NCBI GenBank assembly: GCA_001567085.1
Contig: LMZS01000130.1
Span: 1-48,048, forward strand
Direction: 5' to 3'
Origin: Chloroflexi bacterium OLB15
Lineage (GTDB): Bacteria > Chloroflexota > Anaerolineae > Aggregatilineales > Phototrophicaceae
Length of the DNA stretch: 48,048 bases
Positions within the stretch are counted from its first letter, which is position 1; each line of letters starts with the position of its first letter. Below are positions 8,876 through 17,929 of this stretch, in pieces. A model generated the notes under the pieces. It worked only from the letters and a program-made list of their open reading frames with translations. It was not told the origin of the DNA and searched no databases. The position numbers were made by a program, and so were the translations under genes.

Positions 8876-9505
8876 TTGAAACGAATCCATTTGATTCGGC
8901 ATGGTCAAACAGCATGGAACGCTGATGGTCGCTGGCAGGGGATGATTGATATCCCCCTGAGTGAAACCGGCCTCAATCAGGCGGCGGCGCTTGCCAGTTA
9001 CATGAGTTCGCGCCCGTTAAGCTCGGTATATTCCAGTGACTTGCAGCGCGCTGTACAAACGGCAGAGCCGTTAGCCAAAATACACGATCTACCGCTTAAC
9101 CAGGACGCTCGCCTGCGCGAACAAAATCTGGGGATTTTTCAGGGACTAACGCATGAGCAGCATCGTGAAAAATATCCAGAATTGGTTGAGGCGATGTATC
9201 GTGATTATTGGGGGTTTACCTTTCCGGAGGGTGAAAATCGAGGGCAGGTACGTGATCGCGCGCTTGCTTTCTGGAAGGAGATGATAGAGCAGGATAGCCA
9301 GGGTGAAACTGCTGTTGTTTTGCATGGTGGCACGATCCGGGTGCTGCTAATGCAATTGTTGGGACCATCACGCGAACTCGATCACCTCAAGCTGTTGAAC
9401 ACATCAATTACCACGTTAGGATGGGAAAAGGAGAAAATCCAGTTGATTGAACTTGCCCAAATTCCGCATCTACAGCAGACGCCTCAGTCCACTGACGCAT
9501 TGTGA
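8876..9505 (+). CDS. Histidine phosphatase family protein (phosphoglycerate-mutase-like)
   Basis: A 209-residue cytosolic phosphatase of the branch-1 histidine phosphatase superfamily. The catalytic motif is LIRHGQTAWN (residues 6-15) with the phosphate-accepting His9. It also has SSDLQRAVQTAEPL, LREQNLGIFQG and the second catalytic histidine in VVLHGGTIRVLL. Candidate roles in this family include a cobalamin-pathway alpha-ribazole phosphatase, a broad-specificity phosphatase and 3-phosphoglycerate mutase; sequence alone does not decide. The start is TTG at 8876 with AAGGAG close upstream. It is divergent from the His-tailed protein gene and precedes pckG, which has its own promoter. Confidence 0.9.
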   Translation: MKRIHLIRHGQTAWNADGRWQGMIDIPLSETGLNQAAALASYMSSRPLSSVYSSDLQRAVQTAEPLAKIHDLPLNQDARLREQNLGIFQGLTHEQHREKYPELVEAMYRDYWGFTFPEGENRGQVRDRALAFWKEMIEQDSQGETAVVLHGGTIRVLLMQLLGPSRELDHLKLLNTSITTLGWEKEKIQLIELAQIPHLQQTPQSTDAL

Positions 9506-9526
9506 GTTCCTACGAATTCAATAATT

Positions 9527-9569
9527 TGATTGTGAAAATTTTGGCAATCAGAAATGATTGTGCTATAAT
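9527..9569 (+). promoter_or_regulatory. pckG promoter with palindromic operator candidate
   Basis: TTGGCA (9541-9546), a 17-base spacer and TATAAT (9564-9569) form a strong sigma-70-type promoter, with a start near 9576 and a leader of about 53 bases. A 16-base dyad CAATCA-GAAA-TGATTG (9545-9560) lies between the two boxes. A further TGATTGTG copy sits at 9527-9534, a direct repeat of the one at 9555-9562. A repressor bound to the spacer would block polymerase directly. The promoter is clear; the operator is an inference. Confidence 0.75.
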
Positions 9570-9628
9570 TCACAAAGTTAGAAAGACACGTACCTGTCAT
9601 CAGACAGATAAAAGGAGCTGAAAGCATC

Positions 9629-11518
9629 ATGAACTACGAGGATACGCAACCCAGATCATATTCCAGTACACAGGCTAGCAACGGCGCTGCGCCTACATTC
9701 GTTCGCAACGCGAACGTCATTGCGTGGGTGAAGGCGATGGCTGATCAGCTTCAGCCAGATTCTGTGTACTGGTGTACAGGGAGTGATGAAGAATACGAGC
9801 AGCTTTGCGACTTGCTGGTAGAGAAGGGCACTTTTACGCGCCTGAATCCTGAACTACGCCCCAACAGCTTTTTGGCACGTTCGGATGTCAGTGACGTGGC
9901 ACGCGTCGAAGATCGCACTTTCATTTGCTCGCTCAGCAAGGGCGATGCTGGCCCGACCAATAACTGGGTTGATCCGCGTGAGATGCACAAAACGCTGGAT
10001 CGTGTGTTTGCTGGCGCGATGCGCGGGCGCACCATGTACGTTATTCCATTCAGCATGGGGCCAGTAGGATCGCCACTTTCTATCGTTGGCATCGAAATTT
10101 CTGACTCCCCCTACGTAGTGGTCAATATGCGGATTATGACCCGTATGGGACTGGCCGTCTGGGATGTATTGGGTACCGATGGTGATTTTGTTCCCTGCGT
10201 ACATTCTGTGGGCGCGCCACTTGAACCCGGCCAGCAGGATGTAACATGGCCGTGCAATCCCGAAAAATATATCGTTCACTTCCCCGAAGAGCGCGCGATC
10301 TGGTCATATGGCAGCGGCTACGGCGGCAACGCGCTGCTAGGCAAGAAATGCCTTGCGCTGCGAATCGCATCGGTCAAAGCCCGCGATGAGGGATGGTTAG
10401 CCGAGCACATGCTGATTCTCGGCGTTAAAGACCCATCAGGCGAGAAGTCCTATGTCGCCGCCGCATTCCCAAGTGCCTGCGGCAAGACCAATTTCGCGAT
10501 GCTAATCCCGCCAGACGCTTTCCGCGAAGAAGGTTGGGAAGTAACCACCGTTGGCGACGATATTGCCTGGATTCGCGCTAATGAAGAGGGGCAGCTCTTT
10601 GCCATCAACCCTGAAAGTGGTTATTTTGGGGTTGCGCCCGGCACATCGTATAAGTCTAATGCCAATGCGATGGAATCTTGCCGCGCCAATACTATCTTCA
10701 CCAACGTCGCGTTAACCGATGAGGGTGACGTATGGTGGGAAGGCATGACCGATGCTCCTCCCGCACACCTGATTGACTGGACAGGTCTGGATTGGACGCC
10801 AGACAGCGGACGCAAAGCCGCGCATCCAAATTCGCGCTTTACGGCGCCAGCCACGCAAAACCCGGTGCTGGATTCTGAGTGGGAAAATCCCAACGGCGTG
10901 CATGTTGAAGCCTTCATCTTTGGCGGCCGTCGCAGCGGGGTTGTGCCGCTGGTGTATCAGGCCTACAACTGGTCATTTGGCGTCTATCTTGCCGCGACCA
11001 TCGGCTCTGAAACGACGGCTGCTGCCGCTGGCGCAGTCGGTCAGGTTCGCCGCGATCCCTTCGCAATGCTGCCGTTTGCTGGCTATCACATGGCCGATTA
11101 CGTCAATCACTGGCTGCAATTCGGGCGTGAACTGCCCAACCCGCCGCGTATTTTTGGCGTCAACTGGTTCCGAAAAGATGAGAATGGCAAGTTCCTGTGG
11201 CCGGGTTTTGGCGAGAATATGCGCGTGCTGAAGTGGATTTTCCGGCGTATTCACGGCGAGGTCGGCTCAATTGAAAGCCCGTTGGGCTGCGTGCCGCGCT
11301 ACGAGGATATTGACTGGCGCGGTCTGCCTGGCTTCACGCTTGAGAAATACAACCAGGTGTTTAGCGTTGATCGTGATGAGTGGCTTCAGGAAGTGCTTTC
11401 GCACGAAGAACTGTTCATCCGCCTGTATGACCGGCTGCCCAAAGAAATGATACACGTTCGCGGGCTGCTGCTTTCCAGTTTGTGGCGCTCGCCCGAACGC
11501 TGGGAAATTCACGAATAA
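9629..11518 (+). CDS. pckG: Phosphoenolpyruvate carboxykinase (GTP)
   Basis: A 629-residue cytosolic enzyme that converts oxaloacetate and GTP to phosphoenolpyruvate, CO2 and GDP (gluconeogenesis; reversible in some anaerobes). Diagnostic features are the P-loop with hyper-reactive cysteine in [13 protein letters not shown] (Cys near residue 287), [21 protein letters not shown], and the nucleotide-binding region containing ENMRVLKWI near residue 530. Length and motifs match the GTP-dependent family, not the ATP-dependent PckA. AAAGGAG lies 11 bases before the ATG. It precedes mdh by about 195 bases. The two enzymes act on either side of oxaloacetate, which suggests a C4-to-PEP module. Confidence 0.97.
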   Translation: MNYEDTQPRSYSSTQASNGAAPTFVRNANVIAWVKAMADQLQPDSVYWCTGSDEEYEQLCDLLVEKGTFTRLNPELRPNSFLARSDVSDVARVEDRTFICSLSKGDAGPTNNWVDPREMHKTLDRVFAGAMRGRTMYVIPFSMGPVGSPLSIVGIEISDSPYVVVNMRIMTRMGLAVWDVLGTDGDFVPCVHSVGAPLEPGQQDVTWPCNPEKYIVHFPEERAIWSYGSGYGGNALLGKKCLALRIASVKARDEGWLAEHMLILGVKDPSGEKSYVAAAFPSACGKTNFAMLIPPDAFREEGWEVTTVGDDIAWIRANEEGQLFAINPESGYFGVAPGTSYKSNANAMESCRANTIFTNVALTDEGDVWWEGMTDAPPAHLIDWTGLDWTPDSGRKAAHPNSRFTAPATQNPVLDSEWENPNGVHVEAFIFGGRRSGVVPLVYQAYNWSFGVYLAATIGSETTAAAAGAVGQVRRDPFAMLPFAGYHMADYVNHWLQFGRELPNPPRIFGVNWFRKDENGKFLWPGFGENMRVLKWIFRRIHGEVGSIESPLGCVPRYEDIDWRGLPGFTLEKYNQVFSVDRDEWLQEVLSHEELFIRLYDRLPKEMIHVRGLLLSSLWRSPERWEIHE

Positions 11519-11713
11519 GGCTTACCCTCTCTTGTGCCCTTGCCCAACGGATTTCAGTTGCAAGGGTTCTCAAGCCCATCTGGATCGGGCGTGTGGCCTG
11601 ATCTTAAACGGCTGCCTTGATAGGCGCGTGATGAATTCATCCGTGAATTTTCGCACATAAGGCATTATCCTTACGCAGAATTTGACGCGAATACTATTAG
11701 ACGGAGTTAAATC

Positions 11714-12658
11714 ATGGCTCGTAGCAAAGTAACTGTAATCGGCGCTGGCAACGTCGGCGCGACTTGTGCCCACTGGATTGCCGCTGCGGAACTGGCTGAC
11801 GTGGTGCTGGTTGATATTCTTGAAGGCCCGGCCAAAGGCAAGGCGCTTGACCTGCTGGAATCGACTCCTGTGGTGGGCAAAGACGTGAATATAGTTGGCG
11901 GCGGCGATTATGCCGTAACCGCTAACTCGGATGTGATTGTGGTGACGGCGGGTGTGCCGCGTAAGAAAGACCCGGTTACCGGTCAATTCCCCAGCCGCGA
12001 TGAACTGGTGAAAACCAACCAGAAGATTGTAGGCGAGGTGACGAAGCTAGCGGCGCAGTATTCGCCTAACGCGATCATCGTTGTGGTCGCCAATCCGCTA
12101 GATGCAATGTGCCATGTTGCCTTGCACGAATCTGGCTTTCCCAGCCATCGCGTCATAGGCATGGCGGGCGCTCTGGATACCGCCCGTTACAAGGCGTTCA
12201 TCTCGCAAGAACTGGGCGTGAGCGTTAAGGACATTCACGGCATGGTGCTCGGCGGTCACGGTGATGATATGGTGCCGCTGCCGCGCCATACTTCGGTTGC
12301 TGGTATTCCGGTTCGCGAACTAATGGCAGAAGATCGCTTGCAGGCGATTATCGAGCGCACGCGTAAGGGTGGCGGCGAGATCGTCGGGCTGATTGGCGTG
12401 AGTGCGTGGTATGCCCCTGCGGCCAGCGCTGTTGAAATGGTCGAGGCAATCGTCAAAGATCAGAAGCGCGTTATTCCTAGCGCTGTTTACCTGAATGGCG
12501 AATACGGCTACACCGGTCTGTATATCGGCGTTCCGGCGCTGCTCGGCGCCAATGGCGTTGAAAAAGTGATCGAGATGGACTTGAACGAAGAAGAAAAGGG
12601 TATGCTAAGCAAGAGCGCCGCCGCTGTTAAGTCAGTTGTGGATGTGCTTGGCTACTAA
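11714..12658 (+). CDS. mdh: Malate dehydrogenase, LDH-like (NAD-dependent)
   Basis: A 314-residue cytosolic NAD-dependent malate/oxaloacetate oxidoreductase. It has the Rossmann motif VIGAGNVGA (8-16), the acidic NAD-binding residue in VLVDI, catalytic LDTAR (Asp155, Arg158) and the catalytic His182 in [12 protein letters not shown]. Arg83 occupies the position that selects malate over lactate and Arg95 matches the second substrate arginine. The loop between them is 11 residues instead of the usual 5, an unusual insertion (see findings). GGAG lies seven bases before the ATG. It is followed by a clear terminator, and the gene upstream is pckG. Confidence 0.95.
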   Translation: MARSKVTVIGAGNVGATCAHWIAAAELADVVLVDILEGPAKGKALDLLESTPVVGKDVNIVGGGDYAVTANSDVIVVTAGVPRKKDPVTGQFPSRDELVKTNQKIVGEVTKLAAQYSPNAIIVVVANPLDAMCHVALHESGFPSHRVIGMAGALDTARYKAFISQELGVSVKDIHGMVLGGHGDDMVPLPRHTSVAGIPVRELMAEDRLQAIIERTRKGGGEIVGLIGVSAWYAPAASAVEMVEAIVKDQKRVIPSAVYLNGEYGYTGLYIGVPALLGANGVEKVIEMDLNEEEKGMLSKSAAAVKSVVDVLGY

Positions 12659-12684
12659 TTACCTGCCAATGTGGTAAGTATCTG

Positions 12685-12715
12685 AGGACGCTCAATAAAA
12701 GGGCGTCCTTTTTTA
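12685..12715 (+). terminator. Rho-independent terminator after mdh
   Basis: Stem AGGACGC / GCGTCCT with an A-rich loop of 11 bases, followed by six T residues. Its T-run overlaps the end of the opposing sua5 gene. Confidence 0.85.
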
Positions 12716-13750
12716 TCCGGCCTGTATATGTCCTTCGGCGGCGCGCAGCAGGCGATCCCAGATGGCTGCGCCAATCCCTTCGCGCGAATAACCGTGCGCC
12801 AAAATCACATCTACATTCAGGGCATCTAGCGCGCGCAGACCTGCAAACAGATTTCTCGCTGCCCCTTCCAACGTCTCTCCAAGATCAAAGAATGCGATAG
12901 GTAGAGCCTGAAACAAAGTCCGTTCCACGCTTAACCCGATCACGCCAACAGACTGGCGGCTTTCAGTTCGCTCACGAGCCGTCTTGATCAGGGCAGGTAT
13001 TGCGGTTTCATCAGCGAACAGCAGCACTTTAGCGCGTGGCGAATAATGCTTGATCAACTGCCCCGGTGACTGTGCCAGCGCGTCCATTTCGACGAGTTTG
13101 GCTCGCATAGTCACAGCCGGCAGCACAGTTTGCAGGGCTTCTAAGGCTATGCCGCCGGGACGGAGGATGGTTGGGCGTTCGCCGGTTAAATCCAGCACCG
13201 TCGATTCCACGCCGATGGTGGTTTGCCCGCCATCTAAAATTGCATCAATTCTCCCGTCAAGGTCTTGCAGAACATGCGCCGCCATAGTGGCGCTGGGGCG
13301 GCTGAAAGCATTGGCGCTGGGCGCGGCAACCGGCAGATCAGCCGCTTGAATCAATGCTCGCGCTACCGGATGGCTGGGCATTCGCACCGCAACCGTAGCC
13401 TGATTAGCCGAAACGATGGGCGGAATGTTGTCGTTTCGTTCCAGAATCAATGTCAGCGCGCCAGGCCAAAAGTGCTTTGCCAGAGGCGCTACACTTGGCG
13501 GAATAGTTTTTGCCACTGTGCTGAGCGCCGCAAAATCAGCAATATGCACGATGATCGGGTCGGTTAATGGCCTCTGCTTGGCTTCAAATATTCTTGCAAC
13601 TGCGTTTGCGCTGCTGGCGTTTGCGCCCAACCCGTATACCGTTTCGGTAGGAAAGGCGACCAGCCCGCCCGATTGCAAAATTTCGGCGGCTTCAGCAATC
13701 GCTTCCGGCTCAGGATGCTGAGGATTGACGGTTAAAACGCGGGTTTGCAT
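12713..13750 (-). CDS. L-threonylcarbamoyladenylate synthase (Sua5 type)
   Basis: A 345-residue enzyme that makes threonylcarbamoyl-AMP from threonine, bicarbonate and ATP, the first step of t6A37 tRNA modification. The YrdC/TsaC domain (residues 1-205) has GGLVAFPTETVYGLGA, FEAKQRPLTDPIIVH, FWPGALTLIL and the PSANAFSRPSAT loop. The C-terminal third (about 235-340) is the Sua5 domain, so this is the long Sua5 form rather than short TsaC. It follows fmt by six bases on the same strand, giving a small translation operon. The start is ATG at 13750. Confidence 0.95.
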   Translation of the reverse strand: MQTRVLTVNPQHPEPEAIAEAAEILQSGGLVAFPTETVYGLGANASSANAVARIFEAKQRPLTDPIIVHIADFAALSTVAKTIPPSVAPLAKHFWPGALTLILERNDNIPPIVSANQATVAVRMPSHPVARALIQAADLPVAAPSANAFSRPSATMAAHVLQDLDGRIDAILDGGQTTIGVESTVLDLTGERPTILRPGGIALEALQTVLPAVTMRAKLVEMDALAQSPGQLIKHYSPRAKVLLFADETAIPALIKTARERTESRQSVGVIGLSVERTLFQALPIAFFDLGETLEGAARNLFAGLRALDALNVDVILAHGYSREGIGAAIWDRLLRAAEGHIQAG

Positions 13751-13756
13751 GGAAAA

Positions 13757-14686
13757 TTATTGGAGTTGCGCATCTGTAAAATCGGGATGTCCGCGCAGAA
13801 AATCATCAATACTCATGGCAGAGCGACCCTCAATTTGTAACCGATCAGGGGCAAACAGGCCTTCTCCCGTGCCAACTGCCGGACGGTGATCGCTCATGGC
13901 GACAGCCCCTATTCCGGCAGAGCCAGCAATGATTTTGCCGCTCAAAATTTTAAGCAATTTGCCGTTCCAGTAAGTAAAAGTTCCCGGCCAGGGCGTGAAC
14001 GCGCGCACCGTGCGTTCAATTTCAACTGCGGGCTTAGACCAATCGATCCGGCCTGCTTCTTTAGCGATGCGCGGCGCCAGGGTTGCCAGGTCGCCATCCT
14101 GTGGCTGTGGCACAAGGCTGCCATTCAGAATTTCGGGCAGCGTTTCAATGAGCAGGTCAGCGCCTAGCTGCGAAAGTTTGTCGTGCAGGCTTTGCCCAGT
14201 TTCATCAGCGGCGATAGGGATAGCCCTTTGGCGATACATCGGGCCGGTGTCCAGCCCCGCGTCCATTTTCATGATCGTGATGCCTGTTTCGGCGTCTCCA
14301 GCGCGAACAGCCGCTTGAATTGGCGCGGCGCCACGCCATCGTGGCAGTAGTGAGGCATGGATATTGATTGCGCCAGATGATGGCAAATCCAGCACCGCTT
14401 GCGGCAAAATTTGCCCGAAAGCCGCTACGATGAACACATCGGCATTTCGCTGGCGTAGTTCCTCAATGGCTTCTGGTTTGCGAATCTTTTCAGGTTGCAG
14501 CACTGGCACGCCCGCTGCTAGCGCCACCTGTTTCACTGGCGATTGTTGTACAGCGCGGTTGCGCCCGGCGGGGCGATCTGGCTGCGTCACCACGCCCACC
14601 ACGTTGTAATGCCGTAAAAGCTGCTGTAATGGGGGAACCGCAAAATCAGGCGTTCCCATGAAAATAATACGCGCTTTATTGCTCAA
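13757..14686 (-). CDS. fmt: Methionyl-tRNA formyltransferase
   Basis: A 309-residue enzyme that formylates initiator Met-tRNA using 10-formyltetrahydrofolate. The N-terminal catalytic domain has IIFMGTPDFAVPPLQQL, VTQPDRPAGR, VAAFGQILPQAVL and the active-site stretch GAINIHASLLPRWRGAAPIQ (Asn, His). MKMDAGLDTGPMY follows, and the C-terminal domain contains RAFTPWPGTF. Length is normal for Fmt. It is transcribed away from recJ and is followed closely by sua5. def and priA, which often adjoin fmt, are absent here. Confidence 0.97.
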   Translation of the reverse strand: MSNKARIIFMGTPDFAVPPLQQLLRHYNVVGVVTQPDRPAGRNRAVQQSPVKQVALAAGVPVLQPEKIRKPEAIEELRQRNADVFIVAAFGQILPQAVLDLPSSGAINIHASLLPRWRGAAPIQAAVRAGDAETGITIMKMDAGLDTGPMYRQRAIPIAADETGQSLHDKLSQLGADLLIETLPEILNGSLVPQPQDGDLATLAPRIAKEAGRIDWSKPAVEIERTVRAFTPWPGTFTYWNGKLLKILSGKIIAGSAGIGAVAMSDHRPAVGTGEGLFAPDRLQIEGRSAMSIDDFLRGHPDFTDAQLQ

Positions 14687-14704
14687 TATTCACCGCACAA
14701 AGGG

Positions 14705-14733
14705 TTGTCACGATTTCAGGATGCGGCAATAAT
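14705..14733 (+). promoter_or_regulatory. Possible recJ promoter
   Basis: TTGTCA (14705-14710), 17-base spacer and AATAAT (14728-14733) in the short region between the divergent fmt and recJ genes. Box matches are moderate. Confidence 0.4.
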
Positions 14734-14756
14734 AGCCGTAATTACCGCCAAAGACT

Positions 14757-16526
14757 ATGCTGTTTATGTCACCTAAACGCTGGTTGGTAGCTTCGCAAGC
14801 GCCCACCGATTTGTTAAATCAATACGAAGGAATGCTGCCGCTGCTGGCGCAGGTGCTCTACAGCCGGGGCTTCAAAACGCCTGCTGCCGCACGCGAGTTT
14901 TTGAGATCGCATGAAAACGACAGCGGGCAGTTCTTAAGCATAAAAGGCAAACGCCAGTCTATAGATACTGCAATCAGCCGGATTCGCAACGCCATCAAGG
15001 CTAAAGAATTGATCGTGGTCTACGGCGACTTCGATGCTGATGGCGTGACCTCTACCGCCTTGATGGTGCAGACCCTGAAGGCAATAGGCGCAAATGTAGA
15101 ACCATATATCCCGCATCGCGTGGATGAGGGCTACGGCCTGAACAGCGCCGCGCTCGCTGATTTGCGGAAGCGGGGCGTGAAATTGGTAATCACCGTAGAC
15201 TGCGGAATCCGTTCGGTGGCAGAAGTGCAGGATGGCCGCGCCTACGGATTGGATATTATTGTCACTGATCACCATTCCATCGGCAGCCAGATTCCCGCAG
15301 CCAACGCCGTGATCAACCCTAAACTGCCTGATTGTGCCTACAGCGAAGATATGCTGGCTGGCGTTGGCGTCGCTTACCGGTTGGCCGAAGCGCTGCTGAC
15401 CATTGCCGCCAATGGCAAAGGGAAAGCCGCGCTTGACGCAAGCATGCTGTTAGAGCTGGTTGCCATTGGCACGATTGCTGACCTTGCGCCAATGGATCGC
15501 TCTGAAAATCGCGGGTTGGTGCTGCGTGGGTTAAAAGCCTTGAACAACACGCAGCGCCCCGGTTTGCAGGCGTTGATTGAGCAGGCGCGGCTGAAACCGG
15601 GCAGCATAACGGCTCGCGATATTGGTTTCATGATTGGGCCGCGTATAAATGCAGCGGGGCGGCTAGACAGCGCGATGATCGCTTATGATCTGTTGATGAC
15701 CGGGGACGCCGGTGAAGCGCGCCGGTTGGCTTCGCGGCTGGAAGCCCTGAACGTAGAGCGCCAGCGTATGACTGCCGATGCACAGAACACCATCCGCCAG
15801 CAGCTAGAATCGAATGGCGGCCTGGATGACGCGCTCATTTTTGCTGGAAGTGACACCTTCTCGCCGGGTATCGTTGGCCTGGTGGCGGGTCGCCTGACCG
15901 AAGAATTTTACCGCCCGGCGGTGATCATGGAGTATGGCAAAGACGAAAGCCGCGCGTCCTGCCGCAGCATCCCTGAATTTGACATTACCGCTGCGCTTGA
16001 TGAATGTGCGGATTTGCTGGTACGGCATGGCGGCCACGCGCAGGCTGCCGGTTTCACGGTGGTAAACGAAAATTTGCCTGCTTTACGCGAACGTTTGCAA
16101 TCCCTCGCCGCATCGTCGTTGGACGGGCAAACTTTAATGCCTACGCTGGAAATTGATGCTGAACTAAACCCTGAGCATATTGATCTGGTTACAACTGCTG
16201 ATCTGGATCAACTGGAGCCAACCGGGCATCATAATTCTGCGCCGGTATTTGCCAGTTTTCAGGTGTCAGTGAAGGATGCGAAAGCCTTCGGCAAAGACAG
16301 CGCGCATCTGCGGCTGATGCTAGCGCGTGATGGCATAGCCCCGATTGAAGCGATCTTATGGCGCGGAGGGCATCTGGCGCGGCAGGTGGGAAACTGCGTT
16401 GATATTGCCTATACGCTGGAAATCAACGAATGGAATGAGCGTTACAGCGGCGAAACGGTGCGAAGCGCGCGCATGATGATTCAGGATTTCGCGCCTGCTG
16501 GTGAAAGTGTTGTGGTGCGCGGGTGA
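14757..16526 (+). CDS. recJ: Single-stranded-DNA-specific exonuclease RecJ
   Basis: A 589-residue 5'-3' ssDNA exonuclease for recombination and mismatch repair. The DHH domain has VVYGDFDADGVTST (about 89-102), VITVDCGIRS and VTDHHSIG, which supply metal ligands. The DHHA1 domain follows with IGPRINAAGRLDSA and later RHGGHAQAAGFTV. The C-terminal OB-like domain includes SAHLRLMLARDG. Length is standard. No strong ribosome-binding site precedes the ATG at 14757; ATG at 14766 is an alternative. It overlaps the start of the glycosidase-like gene through TGATG. Confidence 0.95.
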   Translation: MLFMSPKRWLVASQAPTDLLNQYEGMLPLLAQVLYSRGFKTPAAAREFLRSHENDSGQFLSIKGKRQSIDTAISRIRNAIKAKELIVVYGDFDADGVTSTALMVQTLKAIGANVEPYIPHRVDEGYGLNSAALADLRKRGVKLVITVDCGIRSVAEVQDGRAYGLDIIVTDHHSIGSQIPAANAVINPKLPDCAYSEDMLAGVGVAYRLAEALLTIAANGKGKAALDASMLLELVAIGTIADLAPMDRSENRGLVLRGLKALNNTQRPGLQALIEQARLKPGSITARDIGFMIGPRINAAGRLDSAMIAYDLLMTGDAGEARRLASRLEALNVERQRMTADAQNTIRQQLESNGGLDDALIFAGSDTFSPGIVGLVAGRLTEEFYRPAVIMEYGKDESRASCRSIPEFDITAALDECADLLVRHGGHAQAAGFTVVNENLPALRERLQSLAASSLDGQTLMPTLEIDAELNPEHIDLVTTADLDQLEPTGHHNSAPVFASFQVSVKDAKAFGKDSAHLRLMLARDGIAPIEAILWRGGHLARQVGNCVDIAYTLEINEWNERYSGETVRSARMMIQDFAPAGESVVVRG

Positions 16527-17929
16527 TGAAACTGCGTTGCCTGCTTGCCCTGCTTTTCACCCTTTTCAGCGTGGGTGTGGCAGCCGCACAGGATGAGCCT
16601 GTTTTCGGCGCAGTGGAAGCGTTTTGGCTGCCCGATGATGCTTGTGATATGGGGCTGGGCTGGGAACGCATCATCTTCGATTGGGGACAGCATCAGCCTG
16701 AAGGCGTGGATGATTGGAATCCATTTAACGTGCGTGACGAATGGCTGCAGGCGGCGGCAGAGTGTAACCGTGAAGTAGTTGGGGTGATCAAGCACACGCC
16801 AGCATGGGCAACGGACGGCACTCCCGGCATTGGCGTTCCGCGTGGGCTGTATCTGGACGTTGATGATCCTGAAAATCTTTGGGCATCGTTCATGCGTGAA
16901 GCTGCCGAATATTATGCGCCGCGCGGGGTGAGCCGCTTTATCATCTGGAATGAGCCGGATATTCCTGCCGGAACTTACGGCTATGAATTTGAAGGCAGCC
17001 TTGAAGATTATGCTCGTTTGCTGCAAGTTGCTTATCTGGCCGCTAAAGAGGGTAATCCTGAAGCGGAGATCATTCTAGCAGGGACGACCTACTGGCATGA
17101 TGTCAATATCGGCCAGCGCCTGTATGTAGATCGCCTGCTTGAGTATCTTGTTCAGCAGCCTGACGCCGCCGAAAATGGCTATTTCTTTGATGCGCTAGCG
17201 CTGCATGTCTATTTTCGCACCGATACCGTCTACACCATCGTACATGAATATGCTGATGTGCTGGAACGCTATGGCGTGCCGGACAAAGATATCTGGATTG
17301 TGGAAACGAACGCCTCTCCCAATCTCGATCCCTTATGGCCAGTCACCCGCCCCCAATATCAGATCACGCTGGATCAGCAGGGAGCGTTTTTGCTACAAGC
17401 AGCGGCTTTAGGGTTGGCTGCTGGCGCAGACCGTATCGGCGTTTATAAGTTCTTCGATTGGTCGCTTGCTCCCGGCGCAGAAGCTTTTGGGTTGATCCGC
17501 GCTGATGAAACCCACCGCCCGGCATTTGAAACATGGCGTACCGTCATTCAACAATTTGCCGGGGTAAGCGCGGTACGTATGGCTCAAACCGATCTTCTAC
17601 AAGCGGTAATGCTGTCACGTGAGGATGACTCAGGCCTTCTGATCGCATGGGCGCGCACTGAATCGCCAGTTGAAATCAGTTTTTTTGCCGCCGCTGAGAC
17701 GACGATGCTGGATCAGTATGGTAATATCATGCCAGTTCCGATATCTGGCAACCAGCAAACAATGATGCTGCCGGGTGCGATATGTAACCGCCGTGATGGG
17801 TGCGCGGTTGGCGGAAGCCCCCTTCTAATCGGCTTTGCAGATGAACTTTCGGACATCCGTATTGAACAATCTAACGGGCGGGAATCGCTTGTTTTTGGTG
17901 AGGAGATTCTATTGCATGGCGGCGAATAG
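16526..17929 (+). CDS. Secreted glycoside-hydrolase-like protein (clan GH-A fold), paralogue 1
   Basis: A 467-residue exported protein with signal peptide MKLRCLLALLFTLFSVGVAAAQ. The first 330 residues resemble a cellulase/GH39-type TIM barrel. FIIWNEPDI carries a candidate acid/base at Glu143 and IVETNASP a candidate nucleophile at Glu260. The last 100 residues look like a beta-sandwich. ATG at 16526 overlaps the recJ stop as TGATG; GTG at 16523 is also possible. Its end overlaps DUF1385. A clear paralogue lies at 33248-34636, sharing EYYAPRGV, WNEPDI, FEG.LEDYARLLQ.AY. Substrate is unknown, and catalysis is inferred from motif placement only. Confidence 0.8.
   Translation: MKLRCLLALLFTLFSVGVAAAQDEPVFGAVEAFWLPDDACDMGLGWERIIFDWGQHQPEGVDDWNPFNVRDEWLQAAAECNREVVGVIKHTPAWATDGTPGIGVPRGLYLDVDDPENLWASFMREAAEYYAPRGVSRFIIWNEPDIPAGTYGYEFEGSLEDYARLLQVAYLAAKEGNPEAEIILAGTTYWHDVNIGQRLYVDRLLEYLVQQPDAAENGYFFDALALHVYFRTDTVYTIVHEYADVLERYGVPDKDIWIVETNASPNLDPLWPVTRPQYQITLDQQGAFLLQAAALGLAAGADRIGVYKFFDWSLAPGAEAFGLIRADETHRPAFETWRTVIQQFAGVSAVRMAQTDLLQAVMLSREDDSGLLIAWARTESPVEISFFAAAETTMLDQYGNIMPVPISGNQQTMMLPGAICNRRDGCAVGGSPLLIGFADELSDIRIEQSNGRESLVFGEEILLHGGE

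Noticed and set aside
11525..11580. Inverted repeat CCCTTGC / GCAAGGG after pckG as a terminator
   Set aside because: The loop is long and no T-run follows, so I do not call it.
9514..11641. Shared GAATTCA before pckG and mdh as a common operator
   Set aside because: The match is short, centred on a frequent six-base palindrome, and not placed alike relative to the two starts.
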